In this document: positions 1 through 10,905 of the stretch, in pieces
Layout: the number at the start of each line of letters is the position of its first letter
Numbering within the stretch: the first letter of the stretch is position 1
Assembly (NCBI GenBank): GCA_027574665.1
Contig: CM050650.1
Span: 49,335,304 to 49,399,303, forward strand
Source of the DNA: Rhynochetos jubatus
Lineage: Eukaryota > Chordata > Aves > Eurypygiformes > Rhynochetidae
DNA length: 64,000 bases
Reading direction: 5' to 3'
The notes under the pieces: model-generated
What the model was told of the DNA's origin: nothing
The model's input: only the letters and a program-made list of their open reading frames with translations
Databases searched by the model: none
Made by a program: the position numbers and the translations under genes

Positions 1-3000
1 TCTTTTTTGATATAAGAATGTTTCTGAACAGGACTTCCAGAGCAGCAGTTAGTGATATGGAGAATAGTTAATATAAAAGACTTAATGTATTGACAAATCT
101 AGAGAAAAAAATAATCAGCCATGTAGCTATTGAATACATAATTACATATAATTTATATCCTTTATGGAAAAGGGAAGGTTTGGTGATTATATATAGACAA
201 AGTGTATGTCAGAAATTTTCTTTTTAGAGGCTCAGCATGTACCTGAACTATGTGTATATTTCATTATGTTGTATTTGGTGCAAGTAGCACCAAAACTAGA
301 AAATTATGCAGATACCTCAGTATCTCAGGACTTGAGGCCAAAGATTTTGACAGATCATATAGGACCCATTTGGAATTAGATATATTGTGTATGTGTCTCC
401 ATTTATTGGTTAGCCTTTTGATAGGTTATATGTTTGAGCAATATAGAAAAATTCTGCTAAGTACTTGATGTTAATCTTAAACTGTATTCCAGATCATGAT
501 ACTGGCAGGCTTTCTGTCCTTTCTTTTTACACACATGTAAAGTAAAGTATTATCAGGAAAGCCTGTGGATATAGATTTAGCCAAAACAGTTGAGCAGGGG
601 AGGGGTGTGTGTGTATTTGTATGGACTGGATAACAATTACTTTATGATTCGGTGACATTAATCCAATTTAAGTAGAAGGTTGAAAACAAGGAATCAGATC
701 CTCAGTTGGTATAACCTGACATTTTTCCCAGTCCCCAGTTCCTCTCCATTCTGGAAAAGTAGGAGAGGTTTTCTACTCATATGCAAGAGAATGTCACTGT
801 GCCAATAGTTTTGTGATGGCAAAGATCAAGTGTTGGACCAAATACCCCCTTCTACACTAAATGTGCTGTGACTGTTTTTAGTGTGATTGTCCATGTTTAG
901 TGCCTAGGATTGCCTGGGACGGGAGCTGTTTGAAAGTTCTGAGCTGTGTGCAGGTTTCTGTGTGTGAGTGCATGCGTGTAAATGAGGAAGGCAGGGAGAA
1001 TGAATTTGTTGTGTCCAGAGGGCAAGAGACAGCTTTGAATTTGAAGACCAAAGAGGTTTTAACCAGTATTAGAGAACAACTGATGTGTGACAAAGTTAAT
1101 AAGTCTTATTTAAGATGGGAAGATACGTTATTATTAAAATATTATCTTCAGTAGACAGCTAATGGAAAGTAACAGGGGCAGACTTTCAGTCAACTCCCCA
1201 TTGCTCCCAATACCACACTCGTATGCATAGATGTGTGCACACATATCAAAGGAAAGCCTGAAGATGGAGGCCAACACTGTTACAAGTGGGCTTTGGGCTG
1301 CACACAGGGAAATAATGAAACTTGGCTATTTTATGTCAAAAATGAAAGGTTTTCCAAAGTGTATGAATGGAATAGACCAGTCTGCCAAAACATCTAAGAG
1401 AACCATCTCTGCAGAGCTATTATTTCTCCTTTTTATTATCTGCAGACAATTTCCACTGTGCATAAAATAGTCTGACTTAGGAGCATCAGATCAGAGATCA
1501 CCTTTTTTGCACCCAGCTGCTGAAGCTGTTGTAGTACTCTGGAGGCATACATTTAACCAAAGTAACAGGGCAGTATCACTGCAGAGATCTGGGACTTCCT
1601 TCTTTCTTCATTCAAAGAACTAGAGTTGCTATTGTTATAGTGACATTGAACTAATTCTTTGCTACTGGAAGAACACTAAGTAACATAAAAATGTCATTTC
1701 TCCTTTTATGGAAGGGTCTGATCCAAAGCAGTTCAGTAAATTTGTTAAGTGGCTATGACTTCAACAAACCTGAAGGGTTTGAGAGTGCCTGAGTCATCTC
1801 ATGGAAGTGTGTAATACGGGCTGGCAGCAAGTAGTTTTTATTGTTTATAAGCTCTAATAAAATCTGGAAAGCAAATGTCAAAAGCATAAATAAAACCATA
1901 TGCAAATGTACTGTTGATAATATTAGGACTTTAAGAATAGCACTTAAAATAGTCAAGTAGTTGGATATTAACTAATCCTCATAACACATCTGTGCATTGC
2001 ATAGGTAAACATCACATCTGTTGGGCAGGGGGAAACTGGAGCAGAAACCAGAGGTGGTTGGAGTAGGGAGTGGATGTGAAGTTTCTCTGTTACTAACCCT
2101 TTGTTCTGGGTCACCCTGCCTGGAACTGTGGAGTATGTACATTTTCTATGTTCTGGCATGCAGACTGAATGTTTCCTTGAAACAGGTAGGTTTTTTTAAG
2201 CTGCTATAAAAGCCCAGGTTGTGATGAGTGAGTTATATGGTGATATTCCAGGAATCAAATTGTGTTTTCGCTGGTCTCATAAGTAAACACAAGCTATTCT
2301 AGTGTGGACTTCTGGATGTTGCTACAACTTTTAATATTCTGGCATGCATGGAAAGGATTACAAAGTGGAAGTATTTACTAAATATTTTCTGCACTTCTTA
2401 CTTAACAAAGTTACTTTGGTTTAAATTGACTGATGGAATTAAAGTATACTTTGCATCTATACTGAATTAGAAATCAAGAAAATTGGTTGAAAAAAGCAGG
2501 GTGTGGAGAGAGAACCCACTTAAAAATCAGCTCGTCACTTTTCCCCTAGCAGGGGAAACAGCTGTCTGCATGCACTGGATATGCTCTGTGTGCAGAAGTG
2601 ACCACCACATTGATGGGCTGCTCTGGTTACAATTTGGCCCCCGCTCCCATGCTGACCATATCCTTTGCTTGGGTAGAGTCTGGGTCAGCTCCTGTGAAAG
2701 GTCAGGCATGACATGCTTTTGGTCCATGTTTGAAGCTTAGACAACTCCTTTATAAGAATTAAGAAGGAATCTAGGGTTACTTTCTATCCTTAAAGTCTTG
2801 CTGCAGTTGGAAATTATATGATGTGCTGGATTCCTAGCTACAAATACCTTTGGATTATGATAGACATTCAGGTAGCTTGGGCAAGGATCACAGAGGCTCA
2901 TGATGTTTTTTCTACCTGAATGATGGCATTTGGCAAGCATGGATCATTCTCATATCATAAATGCCTTTTTTGAATTCTCAATGAAAAACCTATTATTACC

Positions 3001-3194
3001 ACTTTTGTCTGTGGAATACCTTGGAAAAGCAGTGAAAGATTTATATTGTAGACAGGTATATATTTCTAATCCTTTCAAGTTGGGTTGCCTGTGGTTGGAG
3101 TCTTGCATCTCAAGCGCCAGTTCTTCTGCAAACATCACCCAGGGAGAAATCTGTATACCTTAAGAAGTCGGGAGAGAAAGAGGTGCTTTCAATA
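1..3194. other. Unique AT-rich DNA, no gene seen
   Basis: I see no coding exon, RNA gene or recognisable repeat here. Open frames on both strands are under 90 codons, show no protein family I recognise, and are typical of chance in AT-rich vertebrate DNA. There is a very short GT run near 605-616. Old unrecognised repeats are possible. Confidence 0.6.
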
Positions 3195-3216
3195 TTTTTT
3201 TTTTTTTTTTTTTTTT
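3195..3216. repeat. Poly-T run (22 T)
   Basis: A pure homopolymer of 22 T lies about 50 bp before the recognisable part of a plus-strand CR1 fragment. It is not the tail of that CR1, because CR1 elements end in a short ATTCTRTG-type repeat and lack poly-A. Length is likely polymorphic. Confidence 0.95.
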
Positions 3217-3264
3217 AAATATTAGCATGATTGCTGATAAACCTCTCACAGACAGATACATTAA

Positions 3265-3430
3265 TGACAGGCTGCCCAGGGAAGTAGTGGAGTTGCCATC
3301 CTTTGAGGTGTTCAAGGAACATGTAGACGTGGTGCTTGAGGACATGGTCTAGTGGGTATGGTAGTGTTGGGCTGATGGTTGGACTAGACGATCTTATAGG
3401 TCTTTTCCAACCTTAGTGATTCTGTGATTA
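3265..3430 (+). mobile_element. CR1 LINE, 5'-truncated 3' end
   Basis: This is the 3' terminal part of a CR1 non-LTR retrotransposon, the dominant LINE of birds. The stretch beginning GGCTGCCCAGGGAAGTAGTG and ending GTGATTCTGTGATTA follows the CR1 3' untranslated region, including the 'ggttggactagacgatctta' block and the terminal octamer-like ATTCTGTG. Only about 165 bp remain, so it is heavily 5'-truncated, as most CR1 copies are. It has no coding capacity. A few substitutions from the usual sequence suggest moderate age. Confidence 0.9.
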
Positions 3431-5493
3431 ATGAAAGATTTAGATGAAAATACTGTGGATTTGATCAGCACAAGTGATGATTAGGGAATGGCCTTTACAC
3501 AAAACAATATGAGTATGGGGCAGAGGAAATAAGAGGAATGCTGAAGCGATAAGTGGTGTTGTGTGGTGCCTCCAGAGTTGAGACAAGGCTTCTGGACTCC
3601 ATGCACAGTGAAATTTAACCAGTGCAGGGATTCAAAGTGGTTAAGAAGTGGTAGCATTTTCCAAGAGGAGAAAAAAGTGCGGTTAGGCCTGGAAGAAGGA
3701 AGTTTCAACGCTCAAGTTGTGAGAATTACAAATGAACAAGTAATCCAGTGGAAAGAAGATAATGGGAAAAGTATTTTCAGGGTTGCAAGGAAGAACAACA
3801 TCATTGGACTGAATCAACTTTTTCTGAACGAAGATGTGCCCTGAGATTGCAGGTTTATTTTGCATTGAGTCCATGCTCAAGATAGCTCAGCTGCATTTCC
3901 ATGTTTTTTGTATTTCCCATGAATGTTAACCATGTCAACTCAAATCATATCCCAGAATGTTCCATGTTTTTATTCCCTGTTTTTCCTGTTTTTCTTCCCC
4001 AAACTACAACTTGTCCAATTTATGCTAGTAGATAAGAAGTGTTTCCCCATCTCTTCAAATATCTCTGTCTCCTAGTTATTGGTTTTTAAAAATAGAACAG
4101 TTTGTCAGTAGTAGTTCCATGTATGGGGCTAGCTAATATGTTTTTTCTTGCTGAATGCTTCTAGAGCCTGCATCTAGAGTATAGGCAGAAATAACAGTCC
4201 GATGAACTCTACTCATCAGTGGACACTGACTTTTTTTTTCTTTCATTTGTTGTAATGTTTCATCAAAAATGGCAATTGGCAAGAATCTCCTGCTGTATTT
4301 GCAAGAAATAAAGAAAGATGTCAAAGCTTGTTAAGGTCATTGAGCAAAACTGTGTGGATTTTAGGATTATATCACTGTAAGTATTATGGAATTATTAATT
4401 TAAAAATCTATATATGAATAAAGCATCTGGTGAGTGAATAGGAGTAATTTCTCTCACATGGATAATTTAAAAACCAGCTGTCTCCATCCTAAACCATATT
4501 TTCTCATAAAAGCTTTTAGAGAGTCTGTCTGATGGTTGTGAAATTCCAGGATTTATGGAGAGTGGAAGGTCTGTCTATACAAGGATCTGAATCTTGGCTC
4601 ATAATTGAAAGCCACCTCCAATGAATGGTTCAAAGCAAGTGTAAAAGACTCTCAGGAGAAAAAAAACCCAACAATTCAGCTTTACAGACTGACTCCTCTT
4701 AAATGTCTTGTCAAAACTGTAAAAGCGGCATTTTAATGTGGGGGATAAACTTGAAAGGGATAAAAAAGAATGTGAAAACATTCCTTTAATTATCTGCTGG
4801 ACAGGTGGAAGAATTTGCCTGTCTCTGAGACCATATACTTAAAATAAATCAATATACTTGATAAATTGACTTGTTCTTTCATGATTGCTTTACCTGTACT
4901 CTTCATCTAGACAATCTAGACAACTGACCATGAGCTACTGTTAAATAGTACTGAAACCTTCTTTAGCTACTTTTTAACTCACTTTAGTTCTGCTTTCTTT
5001 TTTATTCTGCAACACAAATTTTCACTTTCCATAGTGGCTGTTTTTTTCTAATTTGGCTGCTTTCAGAAATTGTACTGAAAAGAAAGGGAAAATCTTCAGA
5101 TAAATCTAGAGCTTTTTGTGAATGTGGCCTTTCTGAGATCCTTATCGGGTGATGTAAGCTGGCAGTCTCTGGGAGCTTCTTTATTCACCTCTTGGCACAT
5201 GGCTTTCTTGCAGTGCTTTCTGAATGCAAGAAAATACAGCTGGTCAGAAAATAAAATTCTCTTTGTCTGAGAAGTCTCATCAACATTTAGAAAATTTATT
5301 TGGAAATATGATGAATTTTGCGTCCTAGAGAACTGCTGCCTTTAGTTATTCCATGGGACTGTACTTCTGATGAAAGATAAAAATGATCCCTGTTATTCAA
5401 TATTTACCACAGCAATAACAGTGACTATGACAATGATATGACTACGTTACATCAGTAAAAACCACTGTATCCATTTATGTCACCATTTTTATA
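3431..5493. other. Unique AT-rich DNA, no gene seen
   Basis: I find no supported exon or known repeat between the CR1 fragment and the first LTR. A GTAAGT donor-like site occurs near 4376, but no matching acceptor and open frame were found upstream. Confidence 0.6.
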
Positions 5494-5949
5494 ATTCCAT
5501 TGAACGTCATGCTCAGTGTATAAGCTGATGGTGGGCCTGGGTGCCATAGTTAGTTCGTTGTTGGTTCATACGTTAGTGAGTTGGTGGGTCAGTTGGCTTT
5601 CTCAGTGGTGTTCTTGCTTGTGGGACTCAGACTTTGCTGTGATTGCTCTCAGGCTCTGGTTCTCACTACTTGGGACCTGGCTCTGTATGTGTCGGTGGGC
5701 GGTGAACAATTGCATTACTTGTTTTGTTTTCCATTATTTTATTACTTAGTAATCTTATTAGTATTATTAGTATTGTTAATATTATTACTATCACTATTTT
5801 ATTAGTTTATATTCAGTTATTAATTTGTTCTTATCTCAGTCCAAAGCTTCCTTGTCTTTTCCTCCAATTCTCCTCCTCCACTGCAGGAGTGAGGAGGTGA
5901 GTGAGCAGCTGTGTGGTACTTCATTGATAGCTGAGGTTAAACCACAACA
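5494..5949 (+). mobile_element. Solo LTR fragment (ERVL-like), 5'-truncated
   Basis: This is the 3' two-thirds of an endogenous-retrovirus LTR of the same family as those at 29264 and 43526. It begins inside the U3 region at the block GTCATGCTCAGTGTATAAGC, which holds the TATA-like promoter. It continues through 'ttgcattacttgttttg', an AT-rich microsatellite core (about 5731-5825), 'cttatctcagtcc' and the conserved 'gagtgagcagctgtgtggt' block, and ends at AAACCACAACA (5949). The first part of the LTR is missing, so no target-site duplication can be recovered. No internal viral coding sequence adjoins it. The family name is not certain; assignment to ERVL rests on resemblance and on the 5-bp duplication of the sister copy at 43.5 kb. 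Confidence 0.85.
5731..5825 (+). repeat. TTA-rich imperfect microsatellite inside the LTR
   Basis: A run of TTATTA, TTAGTA and TTATTG-like triplets occupies the variable core of the LTR, between the 'ttgcattacttg' block and the 'cttatctcag' block. Imperfect (TTA)n tracts sit at the equivalent place in the 43.5 kb copy, while the 29.3 kb copy has a different motif there. Confidence 0.8.
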
Positions 5950-7590
5950 CAGGATTAGCATTTTTTTTTTTTTTCATTTTATCCTGTGTATTTTTGTTTT
6001 GTATTTTAAAAGAATAGCTAATTCTAAATTGTTCAAGGAAATAACTTACTGATATGTGTTTTTTTCCTTTTTTTTTTTCTTTGCAGTGCATGTAACAATT
6101 TTCTGTTCTCATTCAGAACAAAGCCAAATCTTGCAATCACAAGAATCTACTTTCAAATCATAACTGTTATATAACATTAGAAAAACATGGTGAAATGTGA
6201 CTAGAGATACAATCCCTGTATATTTGGATTGTCATTCATAGTTCGAAGGTAATAGCATCAGAGGTAGAACTACTCACAAAATCTGTGGTTTCAATTCAGC
6301 TTTGGCTTCCAGCAACATGAAAATTTATGTTCTATTTTGCTTATTTCTCTTCTAATTCTGAATGGAGAACAGGAAAAAAGTAAACCCAGAGGGACTTCAA
6401 AAAGATTGCTAACGTTTTAGGAAAATAAAAGTCCTGACTGATTCTCTTAACCACATTGAACACAGAACTTGCAACCTATGCCTTTGTATTTGTATGTCGT
6501 GTGTGTTACAGCAGCATTGAGATTCTGATTTCATATTTTAGCATGTAATTCAGCAGTACTTGTTACTCCAAGTGTCAGTACTCAATAACAGGAAAAAATA
6601 AACTAATTTTCTTAAAATGTAGTGTTTTAATTGAATGCATGAAAATATTATGAACTATAATACAACTGAATTTTTCTAAGTGCTTTCTGCAAAACACAGT
6701 ATAATGACATTTGCATTTAACAAGGAAAGTGCATTAGTTACTTTTATATGGGAAAGAGAGGTTAATTCAATTCTGGACTGTAATGGAGGTTAAATGTAAA
6801 GCTTTAATGTTCTGGAGTTCATCCCAGAATAATAATTCTGCTAATGAAATAACTCATTTGTAATTCAACCAGACAAAATGGAAGCATTTTTGAAGCTGTG
6901 TCTACAAGAATTGATTGCTTAACACTTATGAGGCAGCTTAAACCTCAGCACTCTTTGGACAATGAAGCATGTTTTAGAATTGTAAGGGTGTTTAGTTATC
7001 CTCCTAAACACCATATATTTAAAAGTATGTCCTCAAATTACTTTATAGTGCTGAATTATCATTTTTTTGATGGACCACTTAAAGATCTAATATGTTCCCT
7101 AAAAGTACATGGTATGATGACTAGCTATTTCTGAACAATTTTTCCTGAAGTAATTCTGATTGAATGGGTTATTACAAAAAATATGCATTGCAGATTTAGC
7201 TCTTTATTCTGTTCACAAATAATTTGTGAACAATTTCTGAGCGCAGGAGTATGTACATTATTCATAAATGCTTATTGGACAGTTTGGATTAAGAAACAGT
7301 CAGACTACAGATAGTCTGTGATCCGTTGAGCTGATCAATAGCTAGATTGTTGTGTGTCATGTGGTTTTTGATGTCTTGTTTAAATGGTGGAAGACAAGCA
7401 GTAGGTAGCAAATACTGTTGTTCATGCGTGGACGGCCTGACATTCATAATGTTATGGGTATTTAAGTGGAAACCTGCCTTTCCTGAAAAATGCTTGTGAA
7501 CAAAAAGTTGTCCACAAACTTGCAAACGACTGCTAGTTTATGGAGAAATTATAAACATACCTGAATTTGACAATGTTTTGATCTAAAAAG

Positions 7591-7591
<1 letters not shown>
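5950..7591. other. Unique AT-rich DNA, no gene seen
   Basis: No gene or known repeat was recognised. A polypyrimidine stretch followed by CAG at about 6060-6086 resembles a 3' splice site, but no open frame with a donor follows it. Confidence 0.55.

Positions 7592-7656
<65 letters not shown>
7592..7656. repeat. (TAA)n trinucleotide microsatellite
   Basis: About 65 bp of uninterrupted AAT/TAA repeat, roughly 21 units. Minus-strand open frames across it read as poly-Leu or poly-Ile and are artefacts. It is likely to be length-polymorphic. Confidence 0.97.
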
Positions 7657-7658
<2 letters not shown>

Positions 7659-7735
7659 TGTCTATCTGCAATGTCTGTTCCCAAAGTGAAACTGAAGTCC
7701 CCAGATTTCTTCCTCCCTTGACCCACCTCCACATG

Positions 7736-7784
7736 CCAAAAAAACCCCCCAAACCAAAAACCAACCAAACAAAACCAAAACAAA
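7736..7784. repeat. A/C-only low-complexity tract
   Basis: Forty-nine consecutive bases contain only A and C, in irregular AAACC/CCAAAC groupings. Similar tracts occur at 28980-29003, around 37645-37710 and at 47438-47509. The origin is unknown; it is not a simple tandem repeat. Confidence 0.9.
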
Positions 7785-8407
7785 GAAAGGCCAATGCAGG
7801 TTATAATTCAAAGGTACAGGCTGATGCCTGTTAAAAAAAAAAAAACAAAGAAAAGACTTTTAGACAAATCTCAAGACAATGTTGATTTCATTAATGGAAA
7901 ATGCTCAACATCTTAATAAGTGTCAAATGCACCACAAGGGAAACAATTTATTGAATAGGTAAATCTGGACCATAATACACACACCATCCAGGCACAGCTC
8001 TGCCTGCCCACATACTGGTGGTGTTGCAGGGAAGGAGAAGTCATGCTGGGATTTTTGGGGGAGCGTATGCCCATGCTCTGTTCCTGTGGCTATAGCTTCT
8101 CCTGGATGAGTGACTGGGGGTCAGACACTGACAGCTGACTCTCAAATTTCTGTTTTCTGGTTTGTAAATATTAAAGAAATATGAGAATTTAAACCAAATT
8201 ACCTGAAAGTATTCAAATGCTCTTCTAAATTTTCTGAAGTCTGAGCTTTTTCCCTTCCTGTAGCATGCCAGATATCTCTGACCCAAACACTCTATTTCTC
8301 TTCTTGCAAGGGTAGTATTAGTGGCAATATAGAGCTGTGATACACCACTCGGTCTAGCAAAATGAAATACTTCTCCCTATAAGCTGCGCCTCTCTTGAAT
8401 GCTATTC
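7785..8407. other. Unique DNA with a 13-A run
   Basis: It contains an A13 run at 7833-7845. Otherwise no gene or recognised repeat is seen. Confidence 0.55.
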
Positions 8408-8600
8408 AGAGTCTTAGGTTTTAAGGGCAGAAGAACTGAATAGATGATCCAACCTACAAAGGAGATTTTATGTACCTGATCTGGATCTAACCTGTGCCTA
8501 CACATTTAAAGTGCCTGATTAATGACCTGTCTAACATTCAAGTCCAAACATTCTGCCTAGTCAACAGGCAGTAATGGAGGCTTCTCTCTAGAGGTGAATC
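8408..8600 (-). mobile_element. Ancient CR1 LINE, 3' terminal segment
   Basis: On the plus strand, GGTTTTAAGGGCAGAAG at 8418 followed by 'tagatgatccaacct' resembles the reverse complement of the 3' end of old amniote CR1 elements of the type also seen in turtles and crocodilians. The match is degraded and decays after about 8600. Position and orientation fit it being the 3' end of the broken element that resumes at 9325. It has no coding capacity. Confidence 0.45.
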
Positions 8601-9324
8601 ACCTCTGCCTAGCTATAGGCCTCTGAATTCGATGGACAACTTCTTTCCAAGGGCTTTTCAAAGACAATTAGTTTTTTAGTTTGATACAAGATGTGTCCAC
8701 CTTTCCTATATTAGGAAGGCTGCTTTATCAGGGTTGATTTTATACATAAGTATGAATTAAAATGCTTATGCTAGCTGAACCACTTTGTACCTTGATGAAA
8801 TGAGCAGCTTTCTGTAATTCTCATCATTCGAAGTTCAGTAAATTACTAGAGGTAAAGCAAGGAGGTCTGATCATGGTAGACACGGGGCTAGAGCAGGTTT
8901 CAAGCCTCTTCTTTCTCCTGACAGCAGCACAGGATCTCTGCTCCCCATGTACTGCAGCTGATCGACTGGCACCCTCCACAGGCAGCAGCAGATGGCAGAA
9001 ATCTCCATCCTGCAGAAATAAAGCAGAGCTGGGCATCTGCCACTGGAGAAGCAGGGTACCAAGAAGGAGGATGGGAAGGCTGCTGTCCAAACCAGAATGC
9101 TGGCCTTTTGTAAGAAAAGAGCTGCAGGCCAAATAGAAATTTCCTATGGGTCTAATTCCCAGGCTGGCTATTAGCTCAACACATTGATATAAAAAATAAC
9201 TTCTCTGTCAGAGCAATATGTTCCACAAAGGCATCTACTGATGATCTGAAAACATCAAGAGATAAAAATAGACTTTCCTTTATGTGTTTTTTTTTTTTTT
9301 TTTTTTGCAGTGTCTGGTAGCTCT
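8601..9324. other. Unexplained segment interrupting the ancient CR1
   Basis: The two flanks (8408-8600 and 9325-10250) look like neighbouring parts of one old CR1, yet about 700 bp separate them where little should lie. The segment includes a more GC-rich part (about 8870-9130) and ends with a 20-T run followed by GCAG (9287-9310). It contains plus and minus open frames of 87-102 codons with no recognisable product. It may be a later insertion of an element I do not recognise, or I may have misjudged the homology on one side. Confidence 0.4.
9287..9306. repeat. Poly-T run (20 T)
   Basis: A pure run of 20 T followed by GCAG. It resembles a polypyrimidine tract and splice acceptor, but no exon is supported downstream: what follows is degraded CR1. 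Confidence 0.95.
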
Positions 9325-10250
9325 TGCAATTACAAATTGCTGTGATTTCATATTTGGCTTAATTTTTAGCTTTGGCTCTTGTTATATCTGTCTTTGTTAG
9401 ATTTAAGAACCCTTTAGTGCTTCCTATTTTCTCCATTTGAAAGTATTTAGACACTGCAATCAAGTTACTCTCAGCCTGCCCTCTCAAAAGCTAAACAGCT
9501 TGAACTGTTGAAGTTTTTCACTTTAACACATTTTCTTCATCTCTCAAAGTCAATTTTAATGACCTTTTTCTTCACCTTCTTCTGTTTTCTAATGTCCTTC
9601 TCAAAATCTGACCACTAAAACTCTTGGCAGTGTACCAATACCAGCCCTACTTCTCTTGATTAAATGCCCAGAGATTATAACAGCCCGTTTTCCTATAACA
9701 TTGCCCAAGGAGCACGTATTGAATTGCTATCCCTGCAAAAGCCATTTTTAAGTGACATCTTTCCCTGATGCTGATCCCCAACACACTATGGGTGGCACAT
9801 GCACTCTTCTTTTTAGCCACAGTATTTTGCGCTTGGATATATTTAAGCACATTTTGTTTGAAGTATCCCAAGTCCTCCTGTGATTGCTATTAACTAGTGC
9901 ACCAAACTTTGTCTTAGATGAAGATTTAATCATGTCACTAATCTTATTTTTATTCTAGTTGATTAATGAAAATATGGAATAGAATTGGACCTATTGCTAG
10001 TCATAACAAGACTCCTTTGAAAAATACACACATCAGCAAAAATTCCCCATCTGACATATACTTCTTGGCCTGACATAGCTCTTATTTCATCTAATGCATG
10101 CTGTATTATGCAGTATCAATTTTAACCAGAATGTCCTATGGTGCTACAAAAAGTACCATAGAAATCTCCAAGAATCTTGGTCTGTGAACCCACATTTATA
10201 GACTAAAAAAGATCTCCTCAAAGGAGGATATCAGATTTCCTTGGTGTGAT
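9325..10250 (-). mobile_element. Ancient CR1 LINE, 3' UTR and end of ORF2
   Basis: Read as the reverse complement, this follows the 3' third of an old amniote CR1. Recognisable plus-strand blocks are 'gctcttgttatatctg' and 'gaaccctttagtgcttcc', then 'cactgcaatcaagttactct' and 'aaagctaaacagcttgaact', then 'ttttctaatgtccttctc', 'accaaactttgtcttagatg', 'gattaatgaaaatatggaat' and 'ccatagaaatctccaag'. All occur in the expected order. Substitutions and small indels are frequent, so it is far older than the CR1 at 10251. No intact frame survives. A younger CR1 is inserted directly at its end, and the old element appears to resume at 10741. Confidence 0.7.
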
Positions 10251-10740
10251 ATTCATAGAATCATAGAATGGTGTGTTGGAAGGGACCTTAATGATCATCT
10301 AATTCCAACCCCCTGCCATGGGCAGGGACACCTTCTACTAGACTAGGTTGCTCAAAACCTCATCCAGCCTGGCCTTAAACACTTCCAGGGATGGAGTATC
10401 ACACCTCCTCTGAGCAACATCTTCCAGTGCCTCCCCACTCTTTCTGTGAAGACTTTCATCCTGATGTCCAACGTAAATCTACGCTCTTTCACCTTAAAGC
10501 CACTGCCCCTTGTCCTGTCACTACAGGCCCTTGTAAAAAGTCCCCCTTCAGCTTTCTTGTAGGCACCTTTGAGTACTGGAAAGCTGCTAAAACGTCTGCC
10601 TGGAGCCTTCTCTTGAACTTGGCCTTGTTGAACTTCATGAGGTTGGCAGTGGCCCACCTCTCCAGCCTGACAAGGTCCCTCTGGATGGCATCCTTTCCCT
10701 CCAGTAGTCAACCACACCACAGAGCTTCGTGTCATTGGCA
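10251..10740 (-). mobile_element. Younger CR1 LINE nested in the ancient CR1, internally deleted
   Basis: The left end 'attcatagaatcatagaatg' is the reverse complement of the CR1 3' terminal repeat. It is followed by 'ttggaagggaccttaatgat', 'ccatgggcagggacacc', 'aacacttccagggatggag' and 'ccttgtcctgtcactacagg', the standard CR1 3' UTR. After 'ggagccttctct' the sequence jumps to the 3' part of ORF2 ('tgttgaacttcatgaggttg', 'ccagcctgacaaggtccctc', 'agcttcgtgtcattggcac'). In my recollection of the family several hundred bases normally lie between these, so an internal deletion is inferred. It is much better preserved than the sequence on either side. Long open frames across it are not the CR1 frame and have no protein meaning. 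Confidence 0.93.
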
Positions 10741-10905
10741 CCTATAAAGTGCTTTTTCTATAAAGTTACTTTTACTGTCACTAATTCTTTATTTCTCTAT
10801 CCTAATTCTGTATCAGTTGAATCCTATTTCATGTTTTCTGTAATTTTACTTGGGGTTGATGTCTGTCTAGCCAGTCTACCAAACTCACCACTGTTGAATG
10901 GTTTT
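10741..10905 (-). mobile_element. Ancient CR1 LINE, reverse-transcriptase remnant
   Basis: On the minus strand, bases 10881-10810 read, with a frameshift, close to the conserved LINE reverse-transcriptase segment that contains the 'S-L-T-S-x-P-x-K-x-x-E' motif. What is visible here is TSTPSKITENMK followed by a stop. This lies where the old element at 9325-10250 should continue on the far side of the younger CR1. It is a dead remnant with stops and frameshifts. Confidence 0.6.

Noticed and set aside
7549-7794. Minus-strand frames with poly-Leu or poly-Ile
   Set aside because: They are translations of the (TAA)n microsatellite and the adjoining A/C tract.
10352-10747. Overlapping open frames of 118 and 129 codons
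   Set aside because: They lie inside the younger CR1 and are not in its coding frame.
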